DNA of 64,000 nucleotides from positions 3,220,259-3,284,258 of the forward strand of contig NW_024726235.1 of the NCBI RefSeq assembly GCF_018991925.1. The letters run 5' to 3'. Below are positions 23,881 through 36,725 of the stretch, piece after piece (the first letter of the stretch is position 1; each line of letters starts with the position of its first letter). Source of the stretch: Homarus americanus (taxonomy: Eukaryota > Arthropoda > Malacostraca > Decapoda > Nephropidae). The translations under genes were made by a program, and so were the position numbers. A model generated the notes under the pieces. That model saw nothing but the letters and a program-made list of their open reading frames with translations. It made no database searches and was not told the origin of the DNA.

Positions 23881-26800
23881 GCCAGGTTCGTAAATGTTTC
23901 GTCCTTGCTGCTGACAGTACGAAAAATCATTGTTTAATTTTAACTCTAGTGCTAAGGAGATGCTGTAAAGGCAACATCTTTCTCTACTCGCTGCTAACAC
24001 GGTTAAAGAGTCACAGTTCCCTTGCTCCCTGAGATCTCTGAGGTGTAATGACAAAACTCAGGAAAGCATTTTTGAGTGTGGTGTGTAGACGTGCACACAA
24101 CACCATGGCTTGACAATATTCTGTCTCTGACTCTGCCAGGGTCAGCAGAATGCCTGAGATTAGTTTATAATCCCACTGTGAAGGGTGGGAAGGAGAGACC
24201 CCAGCAGGGAAACGGTGAGAGACTTTAAGGCGGACGCAGACGTACTGTCCTCCAGATAACCAACTGGAGAAGATTTGTTAAGGGTGTCGACCAGCTGTTG
24301 TGCCATGGTCTTATCTGCTGCTCTTGTAGAAGCACCGTTCAAAGCGGCTCTTATGTTCCCCGGGCTTTATGGTGCAGCAGTATAAGTTGTTCTTCACAGG
24401 GTATAGTGCTGAAAACTTTGTGGTTCAGCGCCATGTTGTGATGAGGTCTTGGTTCACGGTGACTGCTTCATTGTTATGGTTCTACAAACTGGGTCATTTC
24501 GGGTTAGGAGTTACAGACTACGTGACCAAATGTCATGGTGGCGGCTGTCTTGGTCCAGGGTTACAGGTCTCAGTGTATGCAAACCTGGGGCCAGGAGGTG
24601 GCCGGGCTGTGGGAGGTGTGATGTCTTAAAGCGGGGATATCCGTCCATAAGTTGTGTGTGTGGTGTGTAGCCATCTCTCACCACACACCGCTCCTCGCCT
24701 CACCCCACACACACTCGACTCCGTGTTCTTAAGCTCCTGAATCTTACACAACATACATTATACACACTGATCTGTGAATGTTTCTCTTCTTCTGTCTCTT
24801 GTTATGTTTTAAATCATATGTTGTGATGTATGTACAGGCCATGATAAACATATATAATGATCTCTTCAGCATTAGGTTAGACGTATTGGTGTTCAGTCGG
24901 GCTGATCAGGTTAAAAAAAAAAAGCAATGACTAAGTACGAGAACACTGTGACATAAGTAACTCTAAGACTGGAGGCGCTCACAAAAATTTCCAAAATGTT
25001 AGGTAAGTCACCAGCAGCAGTAGGCGGAGCAGTAGCGGCAGCAGAAGCAGGAACAGGAGCAGTAATGGTAATCAAGGATGGGAACACGGCTGCAACAATG
25101 AGGAGGAGATTATTTGGCAAGAAGAAGTCACAGTCAGAGGGGATGGATCCGCCAATACGAAACGGTACACAGAGCCGAGCCTTAGGCGGCCCTGGTCCAG
25201 TTCTGCGTTTAGTCATCCCTCCTTATTGACAGCTTGAACCCGTTTTCTTTTACATCTACTAAAGCAGTCTTTGTGACGGACATCTGGTGGTGCCGGCCCC
25301 TGGGATCACCATCACTTACTGAGTTTATCACTAAATTATATCAAAATGAGACTTGATGCTTCAAATATGTCGATTCCTACACCACATTACTTTATTTCAA
25401 CCGTAATGTCATATATATCAACTAGATTAACCAATTAGATACGAAGTTAGAGCAACAGGACCACACACACAGCTACACCCTCACCTGTACCAAGAACTAA
25501 GATGGATCGCTTACCTTCCTCACCTTAACAGAGTGGACTAGAGACTCGCTTATCTAGGCCAAGGGCTTGTTTAGTGTATATGAATCACCCTGAACGAGTG
25601 ATATACAGTATGTAAACCTTTATACTATATCATATCAGTTTTTATTATTATTATTTTTTTTTTTAGAATCTGTCAATGCCACTGGACAGGAAAACGTTTT
25701 ATTTGTATTCGTCATTTTAATTGTTTGTCTCTGATCCCCGGTTCCTCGTGAGTTGCCGGTACAGTGTTTGTTAATAGACGCGATGCTCTACTTTAAATAT
25801 TATTTGTTAAGGCGACTTATAGACCGCGTATCAAAATATTTCCTTTTATTTGGGGTGATATTTGTATACCTCATTAAACAACGGTAATTCTTGTATACAT
25901 GACACCAGTTTAAAGATTCATAGTTAGCATGATATTGGTGGATTTTAGTATAACATAATCACATTTAATACCTCATGGGTTCATCTAGGTTCAAAAAATG
26001 CATCGTATCTCCTCTAAACTCTTAAAAATGACACAGAACTGGATATATTAAGGTTTACTTGACAGATTTGACTAATGTGGAAAAAATAAACAGTTTAATT
26101 CAATTTAGGAAAGACTGGCAATAGACGGACTTAAGCAAACATAAGTAATCGTTGGGTATTTGTTTTGTTTTTTTTTGGTTCGGTGATGAGTTTTACGTGG
26201 AGGTGTTAAAGAGGGTGTGGCAGATGTGAGGAACAGTAGCGCGTGGAGTAGAAGTCTCCCTCCACAACAGAAGCAGATGGTGACTCCAGAGGGCCGTATA
26301 TCACCAGCTTTAACTAACCCTTATCTAGAGGTTTCTGGAAGAATTTATATTTTTTTTCCGGAGACTTTGATATCAGCCTGGCATGCTCCCCCATTACTAC
26401 TACTAACTACTATTACCACCACTAACTACCACCACTAACTACCACATTACCACACCACCACCACACTCCCCTCACTTCCTAAACCCCGGGGACTCGTGTT
26501 CACCTGGTGGCATACCCCCCTCTCATTTATTTCTCTAGTTAGTACTAATTCGCAAAAAAAAATTTAATCTAAAATTGGATTTACTTTTATCCTTCCCATT
26601 GATATTTCCTGTTTAAATCACATCTATTTATAATTTTTTTTCCTAGGTTAATCCTCAGACGGGGTGGTAGTCTCAGTAGTGTTTAGTCTTCTCTATGTCT
26701 ACTTACCACCTGCTCTTCTGGATAATATATACATTTTTTTTTTCCATTGATATCAGTTTTGATTTCCAGGGAGAGGAGATGTATTTGAAAACATGGCCTT

Positions 26801-27040
26801 TTCCGACCTGGGCGTTCCATACGTCAATGGTATCACAACTGGTACTAACGCCTCTTCCATAGCTCTTGGATGCGCTTTTACCACCCTCCATACGCTCTCT
26901 CTATTCTCACTCTTTTGCAGCTGCTGATGTCTCTATAAAAAAAAAAACTCATCTCGCCACCCGCTCTTGATTACTTAACTCTTTCTTGGTACTTGGTTAA
27001 CAGTAAAGCCACAAACTGTATTTCTTTTTTCTCTTTAGGG

Positions 27041-27235
27041 AGTCTTGAGTTTGTTTTTTATGGGGTCTTGAGTTTGTTTCCATGGTGTTGAGTTTGTTTT
27101 AAGGGGTCTTGATTTTTAGGGGTCATGGTTTTTCAGGGGTCATGATTTTTCAGGGGTCTTGATTTTCAGACGTCTTGATTTTTTAGGGATCTTGATTTTT
27201 CAGGGGTCTTGATTTTTTTCTTTTATACGTCTTGA
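27041..27235. repeat. 18-20-bp diverged minisatellite
   Basis: About nine copies of GGGGTCTTGATTTTTCAG-type units. Confidence 0.85.
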
Positions 27236-28299
27236 GTTTATGGTTTGTATTTTATCATTATTAACATGAAAGTACGGTGGATGAAATTCTTGACTGTGGA
27301 GAAGCATTATTCCTAGAAGAAAAGAGTAAGACTAAGGTGTGTGGTAGAGTAGAAAACTTATTGCGTCAAATTTATTACAATGATGTGATGGTCGACACCC
27401 ACACCTTATTGTATGGTTGAGATAAAAAAAAAAATCCCTCAAACTTTCAAGGATTTCTCGTCCACACCAGTATTTTCTTTTCTTCCTTTGTTCTCTTCTC
27501 TGTTCCTGTCAGCGTTTGTCTTCTTCTCTTCTTTGTTTTTCTCTCTTTCGATCCTTCTCTTCCACATCTCTGAACTAATATATGTTTGTCTCTTTTCCTT
27601 TATTTATTTGTATATTTTTATAATTTATCTTCTTCGTTCTAATAATTATCACCCCTAACTATATAACAAGTGAGGCCCCAGACGGCTAGTCATGAGAAGC
27701 AAGTGAGTCATCATGTTGCCGGGAGTGAGGACAGGGAGGCGATGGGTCCATGCTTTTAATTTGCAGGTTTTATTAAATTTATGCATTATCCTCTCATCAG
27801 TTTTTATTTTTCTAATTATTTTTTTTTATTTACTGGTAGGCCGCTAAAACACCACCATTATTAAACAAACTGAGCTGGACTATTTGCTGTTTTTTTTTTT
27901 TATGAATCTTCTGTGACGGAGGTTGTGATGGCCCTCTTTAAAACAGTGATGACATGCACTCAACTCACTCAAAACTCAGCTCAGAAGCATTTTGTTACTG
28001 TGCTCGCCCTCACCTCCGTCCCTCTCTCTCCCTCTCTTATGGTTTGTTTGGTTCTTGACGGTGTTTTGTAGACCCTTGGATGCCTCAGTTTCCCTCTCAG
28101 TCATGAAGAAGGAAGAGGAATGCACTGTAATGTTAAGGCTTCTTTATTTTTTTCTTATATAACTCCGCTGCATTATTAGGTAACTGGGATGCCCTGACTG
28201 TGTGCGTGTGTGTGTGTGTGTCCCCTTCGTGTGTGTGTGTGAGACTTGGCTTTATGTAATGTGTATGTGATTCATTCTGTTATGCACATTAATGTCCTG

Positions 28300-28346
<47 letters not shown>
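28300..28346. repeat. (TA)n microsatellite
   Basis: About 23 uninterrupted TA dinucleotides. Confidence 0.97.
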
Positions 28347-28349
<3 letters not shown>

Positions 28350-28734
28350 CCAAGTGTGATATATCCAGGCAGGTTAAGAGTATATACAAAAGGAAAGATA
28401 TGTACAATGTATATATCGTATTTCTTGTATATTAAGTGAGTCTGTAGTAAATATGTAGCAGTTTTGTATAGTCTCCGATCTTACTCACAGACGGACTCCA
28501 GCTACGGTACTAATCCAGCCCTCCTCTCCCCCTTCTCCCCCCCCACAATCGCTACCCTGCCTTGTTCATAGTATATCCCTCCGCCCCCTCCCACCCTATA
28601 GACCTTCCTTCCGCGACGTCTTCTGGCTTTCTAACGCGATCTGGTGAGTGCGTGGAGGGACCTAGTGCTCTGGCACGTGTGGGTGCGTGGGAATAATGTT
28701 GGGTTTAGCATCTGTATGGATTTTTTTTTTTTTA

Positions 28735-29125
28735 GTATTTACGTCCAAATATAATTGTTTAAGCATTTTTACCAGAAATCATTGTTTTATAGTACTATTG
28801 GTCTTAGCATTTACACGAGAAAACCCCATGTTGATTTTATAATTTACCTGAACAATATCGTTGGATTTTAGCATTTACATGAAAAAATGGTCTTTATTTG
28901 CACGAAAAATAATCCGGTTGTCGTTTTTGTATTTTCTCGAAAAAATAAAGTTGGTTTTAGTTTTTACACGGAGTTTTAGTGTTAATTTTAGCACTGACAC
29001 ATTTATTGTATTTTTTTTTACATATTTACAGAGAAATATTGGTTATGGTATTTATTATATGTTGTAGTTTATTTTGATCATCTCGACGAAACATTGATAT
29101 TGGTCTGGATAAACGATGTTGATTT
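28735..29125. repeat. Decayed ~30-bp tandem repeat, AT-rich
   Basis: Variants of GTTGATTTTAGCATTTACA followed by GAAAAA recur eight or more times at irregular spacing. Confidence 0.6.
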
Positions 29126-29146
29126 ACCAAGGATAGCGTAATATGT

Positions 29147-29180
<34 letters not shown>

Positions 29181-29855
29181 TCACGCATCTTTCTACATAC
29201 TCTCACACTTTATCACATTCTCATATTCAGTAAATTAAGAACTAGAAGTGAGAGAGTTGAGGCAAACTCTTAACAAGGAACTCCACTAAGATATAAGCGT
29301 GACGGGAAATATTTTTACTTCGTTTTCCGCCCCGTAAGAAAAATATTTATTTTTTATTTTTTTCAACTTTTACCCTCTCATGTTTCCTTCTCTATCCTTG
29401 CCCTTTCTTGTCACTTTCTGTACCCTATCATCTTCCCTTCTCCAGCCTTGCCCACTATTACCCCCCCCTTGCTCCTTTTCTCTACCCTTGCCCTTTATTG
29501 CCCCTTTCACCCTTAATCCTCTTGCCCCCCCCCCCTCTTTCTCCACCCGAAGAGGGAAGATGAGGGTAAGGCAGGGAGGGGAAATTTCAGATAGAGTAGA
29601 GGAGGTCGTTTCCCCTCTGCCAAAACAATGCTCTGGGGTATATTTTCTCCCTTGGACGGCGTTGCCTTCTGGTCTTGCCGACACCTTCAGGAACCCGAGC
29701 AGTAGTTGAGGCTTCCGGGAATACGTAGGGTGTTTTAAATCTGCTTCAGAAAAGTACAGGGTGTTTTAAATCCGTCTCAAATGCACAAAATGTCGTGTTC
29801 AGAAAGAATTGTGTCGTTTAGTCACCAGCGTCTTGCTCTGTCTAACTCCAAAGAC

Positions 29856-29858
<3 letters not shown>

Positions 29859-29910
<52 letters not shown>

Positions 29911-29932
29911 CACACACGCACACACACACACG
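29859..29932. repeat. (CA)n microsatellite
   Basis: CA repeats with three CG interruptions. Confidence 0.95.
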
Positions 29933-30254
29933 CAATAATACTCCCCCTGGTTGTACTATTTATTTATATATGCAACAACTTATTCTATTAACATCACTCT
30001 ATTATCATTATGTATTCTATTTTTTTTTATATCAGCGACTATTAAATGTGTCAGTGTAATCTTCTCTACGATGGTGTGGTAGCCATGATAAGAGAGGCGG
30101 TGACGTGTTTTGTGGGGGAGAGAGAGAAACACGCACACACATACGTCGTGAGCCAGGTAGGTACAGGTTAAGTGGTACTGATGAAGGAGAGGTGAGGGTT
30201 GTATCACAGACCAGGGTGAAGGTTTGCCTGCAAATGTCGTGTTGTAGAACATGG

Positions 30255-30303
<49 letters not shown>

Positions 30304-30394
30304 TGTAAGGAGGTAATTCTAACCCTCTTTCCTTCCATTACCAGAGACACATAACTAAGATTCTTCAGGATCTGTCTCGCTTCTCTCTCTCTCT

Positions 30395-31000
30395 CTTACC
30401 CCTTCATATTTCTGTGTGTGTGTCGTCCTTTCTATCCCCCTTTCATCTCCCAGCCTTCCTTCCTTCCTTCCTCTCCTCTCCTTCCCCTGTCTTCCCTCCC
30501 CTCTTTCGCTTCCTCTCTTTTTCTTCCTCCCTCTGACCCTAGTAGTGTCCTTCCCACCTACTATCCTCTCCCTCCACCCTTCCGCCACCCTTCCCCCTCC
30601 TTCCCCTTCCCTATTCCTTCCGTCTCTCACCCACCAATGCTATAGTTCCCCTACTTCTCTTGCTCCTCCTCCTCCCCTACCAGCCCTCCACCACCCCGTC
30701 TTTCCACCCCAGTTCCACTTCTGCCTTGCACCGTCCCCATTCCCTCTCCCTTCCATGCCCCGTTACCCACCTCTTCCCCTTCACCTCTCCGCCCTGTTCC
30801 TTCCCCCGCCCCATCACCCATTTTCTTTCTCCTCCCCTGCCCCTGTCCGTCACCCCTCCCCCATTAATCTCACGCCCCATGAACCCTCCTCCCCACCGAT
30901 TCCCTCCTCGTAACCTCTCCCCATCAACCCTCCACCCCACCCCGCACCATCAATTCCCTGCTCCGCCCCGCCCCACCCTCCACCTAACTTTACCTTGAAC
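30395..31000. repeat. Pyrimidine-rich tract
   Basis: About 600 nt of C/T-rich sequence giving only Pro/Ser/Leu frames. Confidence 0.85.
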
Positions 31001-31139
31001 ATATTGATCAGTCAGGTGTGGTGGCCTCAGCTGCGGGCTTTTGTTCATGGCTCAAGAAAAATCCCGTCGAGGCTTTTGTGTCTTGCCAATGTGTGTTTTT
31101 GTTTAACTTGGATGTAAATCACTTTTATAATTTTTCCCC

Positions 31140-31690
31140 CCACGACCCAAACTGACCACGCCACCCACGCCACCCTCCTTCCTCCCACGCCACCCTCTCT
31201 CCCTTTCCCACGCCATTCTCCCTCTTTCCTTCCCTCCCATGCCACTTTCCTTCCTCCACCTCCCTCCCCATGCCACCCTCTCTCCCTCCTTCCTTCCCTC
31301 CCACACCCACCCACCTTCCTTCCTTCCTTTCTTCTCTCTCACGCCACCCTCCTCTTTTTCGTCCTTCCCTTTACCTTTGGTCTTTACCCCCACTATTCCC
31401 ATTGTTTTGCCTACTCCTCCTCCTGCATTTACTGTTTTGTTTATCTCTTAACCCCTTCTCCTCCTCCTCCCTCCCTCCTCCCCTCCCTCCCTCCCCTCCC
31501 TCCCTCCCCCCTTCTTTCATTTTTCACCCAACCTTTTTGTTCCCTTCCCTTCCTACCGCCCATTCCTTCTCTCCTTTTCCTGCCTCCCTCTCCTTCCTCA
31601 ATTTCTTCCCACTCTGTAGGCCTGTACTCGTGTTTTTTTCTACACTCTCGCAATAGTTCTGCCTCCTACCTATACACCCTTTATTGAGCC
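31140..31690. repeat. Pyrimidine-rich tract with CCACGCCACCCTC subrepeat
   Basis: Six or more variants of CCACGCCACCCTCCTTCC at about 31150-31350, then C/T-rich sequence to 31690. Confidence 0.85.
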
Positions 31691-32160
31691 TCCTTCTCCC
31701 TTTTCCTCCATTTAACTGTTGTGGTTTTTACCCTTCGTGACCTGCTCTTCTTCCTTCCCCTCCTCCCTTGCTAATTTCCCTCCGTGGCCTCTTCCTCCTC
31801 CCTTAACTTCTTCACCCTTTCTTTCATCTATCATTGTATACTGTTCTTCCCTGTTTAATTATTATTTGTGTTTTTCTTTCAATTCAAGTTATCACGTTTC
31901 CAATATTATAATAATTTGTCCATATACCCTTCATTATTACTCTGTGTTAATTACAACTTTATTTCTTTAAATTGCATAAGTTTTTCTTTTGATTTTTCGA
32001 AATATTGAGTTTTCCACCAACCTGGTGTCCATTATATGTGTGTACGCGCGCGCGCGCGCAGCTAGTTCCATTGGTGCTATTGGTGCCTATGGTGACGTTG
32101 TTGCCCTTGGCGTCACTGGTGCCGCTGGCTTGACCCCACTTCTTAATTTTCTCCTTGCAG

Positions 32161-33020
32161 GACGGACACCGATCTTAACCCCCACTGATCCCCCCAACCG
32201 CGTCCCGGTCTCTCCCTCACACCGCAGCCCCGCCTCCTCCTCCTCCTCCCCCGCCTCCAAAGCCTCCCACTCTTCAGCGTCCTTTAGCCAGACACTCCCC
32301 CACAATGTGTCCAGCACCAGCCTCCCTCCTGCTTCCTCCATCGAAAACCTCTGTCGTACCTCCTCATCTGGTGCCCTCCCGTACATTCCCTCCACTGGTA
32401 CCCTCCCACGTACTCCCTCCATGAATACCCTCCCCTGTAACGCCTCCAGTAACAGCCTCCCTCCTTGCTCCTCCACCGGCACTCTCCCTCGCAATGCCTC
32501 AACAGGCAGCCTTCAGAGAGCCACCTCCAACACCACCTTCCCCACTCCCTCCATCCCCGCCCACGCTCCCTCCTCCTCTATCCCCGCCCATTCTGCTTCC
32601 TCCTCCATATCCGCCCACGCTCCCTCCTCCTCTATCCCCGCCCATTCTGCTTCCTCCTCCATCCGCCCGCCCCCTCCTCCTCCTCCCCTGTACCCAACCG
32701 TCCCCCACACGCCGTTAACACCATTGTCACCGCCTCCAAATCCCCATCCCCCACCACCCCTAGACCCTCCTCCGGCACCCCTAGACCCACCTCCGGTACA
32801 TGCCCTAGACCCTCCGCCCCCACCCCTCACACCTCCGCCCCCACCCCTCACACCTCCGCCCCCACCCCTCACACCTCCGCCCCCACCCCTCACACCTCCC
32901 ACCCCCGCGCGAGGATCTCCAGCGGGGAAGGGAACAAGGGGAGTGGCCACAAGGCAGATAAGAGTAGAGGGGAGCAGAGTGAGGGTCGACCCAGGGTGGA
33001 CCCGACCACCTCCACGGAAG
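32161..33020 (+). CDS. stac: STAC-like gene, exon d: long Ser/Pro/Thr-rich linker with an apparent frame switch
   Basis: This is an 860-nt exon with acceptor ttaattttctccttgcag and donor GGAAG|gtatta. Entering in phase 1 from exon c (G + GA = Gly) it reads RTPILTPTDPPNRVPVSP, then Ser-rich repeats of the type STGTLPRTPS / SNSLPP / TGSLQRA, then SIPAHAPSSS / SIPAHSASSS units to about 32660. From about 32669 the sensible reading moves to another frame: APSSSSPVPNRPP, four copies of SAPTPHT, and a charged tail ending RPRVDPTTSTE with phase 1. Without the switch the exon would exit in phase 0 and, joined to exon e, would hit a stop after 14 codons. The likely cause is a net 4-nt loss in a repeat unit at 32661-32669. 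Phase-1 donors inside the first part (32370, 32397) could give shorter forms. Confidence 0.75.
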
Positions 33021-33034
33021 GTATTATTGTCCAG

Positions 33035-33575
33035 TAGTCCATCCTAGAGCGCTATTGTGGCTACCTAGAAGACCGGGCGCTCCTGTCTCTTGTCTTAACA
33101 CTAGGCCATACTTGTCATACTCTAGATCCTAGGCCTTACTTGTCATTATCTAGACACTAGCTTGTCCCCGTCACCGCCAGAGTACCGAGGGGATTTGTAT
33201 ATTGTGTTTAACTAGAATTTTAGGCCGTTACTATGGTTGTAGGCTAGAGCGTTCTTGTGGCTACCTAGATACTAAGGCGTCCCTCTGGTGATCTAGACGC
33301 ATTGGCGTTTTTCCTAGCTGCCTTAGTCACTAGCGTGTTTCTTGTGGCGTCTGTCTAGTAAAGTGTTCCTGTGATATTAGAGCCTAGGAAAGCTTTCTTG
33401 AGACACTATGACATTCCTCTAGTTTTCTAGATGGAAAGGCCTCTGTATGGCTTTCTAGATAGTGACCGTCGTGGTGATCAAGATATAAAGACCGTCTTGA
33501 ATATACTATTTTCCTCGGGTAATTCTTGGTGCTAGAGGTATTTTTGTAGCTATTCAAGGTAACAGTAATTTGTAT
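33035..33575. repeat. Decayed ~40-bp tandem repeat just after exon d
   Basis: Variants of GTGGCTACCTAGATACTA and GGCGTTCTTGT alternate about ten times with varied spacing. Confidence 0.55.
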
Positions 33576-34309
33576 CATGTATCATCATAGGAATACAGTA
33601 ACTATTGTGACTGTTCTTCTCTGTCTCCATCAGGTAAATTATATTGAGGTACTGAAGGTGAAACGCCTACCCGACCACCACCATCTTTCCCCCCTCACTG
33701 TGTCTTCCTCCTTCAGGACTTCAATAACATTTCTCCTGGGATAAACAGAGGAGATCAATCACTCTATAGTTCTCCCTGTGATTGATGGCTAATATTACAC
33801 CTGTATAGTCTATAGTAGCATTTTTTTCGGTTTCCTCGACGCCAGTGTTTATATGCGGTAGTGTAGGAGTTAGTAACGTTCTTGTTGCTACTTGGGTACT
33901 AGTTCTTATATGTGGGCATTGCGCCGCCAGCCAAGGTCGTTCTATCATCCTGCTTCGGTTATCGTATCCGTAGAATATATTACTAAAAAGAATATAAATC
34001 AGAATTCAACAGTTAGACATTGATTTTTTTTTAATTTGACGTGTAAACATGTAAACATCTACTACTCACCAGGCATTGCCGTTGTTAATGTCTTGGTCAG
34101 TGAGCATCTTGTCGTCGTGGTTCAGGTGAACAAACTCACTCGACAGAATCAACAGTTCCTTTGATAGTTGTGTATTGCGGATGTTATTTAATCTACTGTT
34201 GTACCTGTAACGTTGTTGTGTAGTTGTGACAGTTGTTTGTGTTGCTAGAAGTGTTGGGTAGTTGGTGATGTAGAAGTTTGTTTAGTGTGGAGAAAGGTGT
34301 GCGTGCGTG

Positions 34310-34520
34310 CAGGCGGGCGGGCGGGCGGGCGGGCGGGTGTGTGGGTGTGTGTGTCTGCGCACGCATCATGTCCTTGTACAAGCTGTCCCGTTTTAGTTCA
34401 TGGACAAAGACTTTAGGCAGTACAGGCAGGGAGGGAGGGAGACAGGCAAGCAGAGAGTGAGATATGAAGGCAGGCAGGCAGGCAGGGAGACAGACAGGGA
34501 AGGAGGGAATAACAGACAAA
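34310..34520. repeat. (GGGC)n and (GGCA/GGGA)n microsatellites
   Basis: (GGGC)n at 34310-34336, then GGGA and GGCA tetramers at 34425-34510. Confidence 0.85.
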
Positions 34521-34719
34521 GACTTGAGTAAGCACGAAGCAGCAGGTAGGAAGACTCAGTAGCAGGGGTAAGCAGGAACCATGCAGGTAGACAGGGAGAG
34601 AAAGAAAGAGAATGTTAGGGGAGACTCGAGGACAACCACTTGGGTATTGTACCTTATGTCTCAGTTTATTCCTCGTTTGTCATCTTTTCTTTCTTTAATC
34701 TTCTCTCCCCCTTTAAGCC

Positions 34720-34721
<2 letters not shown>

Positions 34722-34772
<51 letters not shown>
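34722..34772. repeat. (CT)n microsatellite
   Basis: About 25 CT dinucleotides. Confidence 0.97.
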
Positions 34773-34775
<3 letters not shown>

Positions 34776-35749
34776 CTCTTTTACTCCTCTCATTATCTCA
34801 TATACCTGTTACTAATACCTGCCCCTTGACTAATGACTTAATTACTGATAACCTTCTCACCTGTAATCCAATTTGAACCCCCGATCGATTTTGAGGGATT
34901 AAGGGATGAGATATACTCGTAGTGAATGCCCTTCCGTCCGTCCGTCCGTCCGTCTGTCTGTCTGTCTGTGTAAAGGAGTGTATGTGTGTATGGTGGGGGG
35001 AGGTGTTGTAAGTGTATGAGGAGGTGTGTGTGTGTGAGGGGGAGGTATGTGTGTGTGTGTGTGTCTGTGTAGGTGCTGTTGAACCATCATCATCATCATC
35101 ATCATCATCATAGCCATACAGAGTGAAGAGCCAGGTGCAACAGGTGTGTGTGAGTGACGACAGGTGTAAATGAGCTGACAGTTATAACGGGTGTAAAAGA
35201 GTGTGACAGTTACAACTGATTGAGCAGGTGTAACAAGTGTAATAAGTGCAGCAGGTGTAACGGGTGCAGCAGGCGTGAGAGTTACGACAGGTTCAACAGG
35301 TGTAACAGGTGCGAGAGGTGGCCCCCTCAGGACCTCCTCTGTGTATAAAGCCTCCACCTTGCGACGGTCTTAAAGGGTATCATCGCCTCCCCTCACTGCC
35401 ATCCACCCCCCATTGTACCCCCTCTGACCCCATGTGGCCATCTGTGACCCCCTACTGACCCTCTGTGGTCCCCTGTGACCCCCTTAATTACCCACCCCCT
35501 GTAACCCTCCTCTGATGTCTTCTAATATGACTCACCTCCGAAGTCCTACGCAGGTGAACCCTCGTGTGTTAATGACCTGTACTGTGTGTGGTGGGGGGGG
35601 GGGAGTGGACATTTTTCCTCGAACATTTTGTTGTTAAAGTTGTGTTGTTTTTGTATTAATAATGTTATTGGTGTCGACACACAACAAGCAACGTTAGCAT
35701 TCCGGGCAACATTAAATTGTAACGGCAGTGATGCTGTTGCTTGTATCGT

Positions 35750-36015
35750 CATCGTCATTATCATAACTATTTGCATTATTGTTATCATCATCATCGTCAG
35801 CAGCAGCAGCAGCAGAAGCAGCAGCAGAAGCAGCAGGAGTGTAATTCGCAGTACAGCAGGAGCGACACTGGGGGCATTACAAGCAGCAGCTGTACCAGCA
35901 GTCCCAACACCAGGAATAGTAACAACACTGATGGGAGCAACAGGGGTAGAAGTAGGAGCAGCACAGCAGCAGCAACAGCACTGATGGAGGCAGCGGCAGG
36001 AGCAGCAGCAGGAGC
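35750..36015. repeat. Triplet-repeat cluster (CAT, CAG/GCA)
   Basis: CAT/CGT triplets at 35750-35795 run into CAG/AAG triplets (35796-35840), then GCA-rich diverged triplets. Long frames on both strands (Gln-rich, Ala-rich, Leu-rich) follow from the triplet periodicity. Confidence 0.8.
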
Positions 36016-36419
36016 ACAGCCTTACCACTCGCTCTTTGTGGCGCTCATATTGATTCAGCAGTTGTGTGTCCTGGTGACGGCCACCGCTGCTGCTGCTGTA
36101 CCTACCGCTGCTCTAGGCTCTGCAGCTGCACAAAAACACAACATCCTGCCACGCTTGTCATCGTTGCTGTTGATGTTTCACCCATTGTTTACAATTGCTC
36201 CTATCACCACTTCTCGTTGCTACAGTGTATTGCAGCCTCCCCTGACTAGTAAGGTCACGGGGGTTGCTGCTGCAGCTGTTACATGGGATGGTCACGGTGG
36301 AGCTGCCTCATTCTGTCCTGTAAGCACCTGCAAAGTTGAATCGCTAATTAGGATTGCATGTGCAAACAGTCATGTAACGTGAGCAGGTGTAATTGAAGGG
36401 TAGTGGGAGTTAGTTCGTT

Positions 36420-36725
36420 ATGGCAGTCATGGCAGTATCTGGTGCCATGGTAGTAGTTCGCTGTTTAAATGGTAATTATTCTCTGGTTTCATGGGAGAAT
36501 CTCTGGTCATGGTAGTATTTCTCTAGTATGGCGTTACTGTGATGCAAGTGTTCGTCATCACAGTGACCCTAATGTCGTGTTACATTGATACAGGTGTGGC
36601 GTTACATTGATGCAGCTGTGACATTACAATGGTACTGTTATGGCGTTACAGTGAAGCTGGTGTGGTGCTACAGTGACGTAGATGTGACGCTACCCCTTCC
36701 TGGTGTGACGCAGGTGTAACGCAAC
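36420..36725. repeat. Decayed short tandem repeats
   Basis: Variants of ATGGCAGT/ATGGTAGTAT, then of GTGTGGCGTTACATTGATGC, repeat several times. Confidence 0.6.

Larger units (their letters stand above)
20366..32160 (+). other. Intron c-d
   Basis: This is an 11.8-kb intron from gtacta to ccttgcag. Unique AT-rich stretches lie at 20370-21190, 24000-27000, 27240-28280 and 31690-32040. It also holds a palindrome (21191-21400), an inverted minisatellite (21545-22135), a hairpin with G/C arms (22438-22670), several short tandem arrays and pyrimidine-rich tracts at 30420-31000 and 31140-31680. Microsatellites: (CT)n 22769-22808, (TA)n 28300-28346, (CT)n 29148-29178, (CA)n 29859-29932 and 30255-30301, and an alternating (GC)n run at 32046-32059. 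No further exon could be supported. Confidence 0.6.

Noticed and set aside
23392..23937. 181-codon open frame
   Set aside because: Most of it is explained by the diverged TGGTGTTCCTGTGGTCG and CATGGCCCTCACTTGTGG repeats.
26217..26360. Possible exon with VTPEGRISP, similar to VTPEGHTISP at about 16850
   Set aside because: The shared 13 nt is expected by chance in 64 kb. No donor fits, and the phase-1 reading from the acceptor stops soon after.
31989..32160. N-terminal part of the open frame leading into exon d
   Set aside because: It lies upstream of a strong acceptor (ttttctccttgcag), includes an alternating GC run and does not fit the exon chain; the frame happens to be open through the intron end.
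35546..36382. Long frames on both strands (Gln-, Ala-, Leu-rich; up to 213 codons)
   Set aside because: The triplet periodicity keeps several frames open on both strands; no conserved domain or splice-phase fit.
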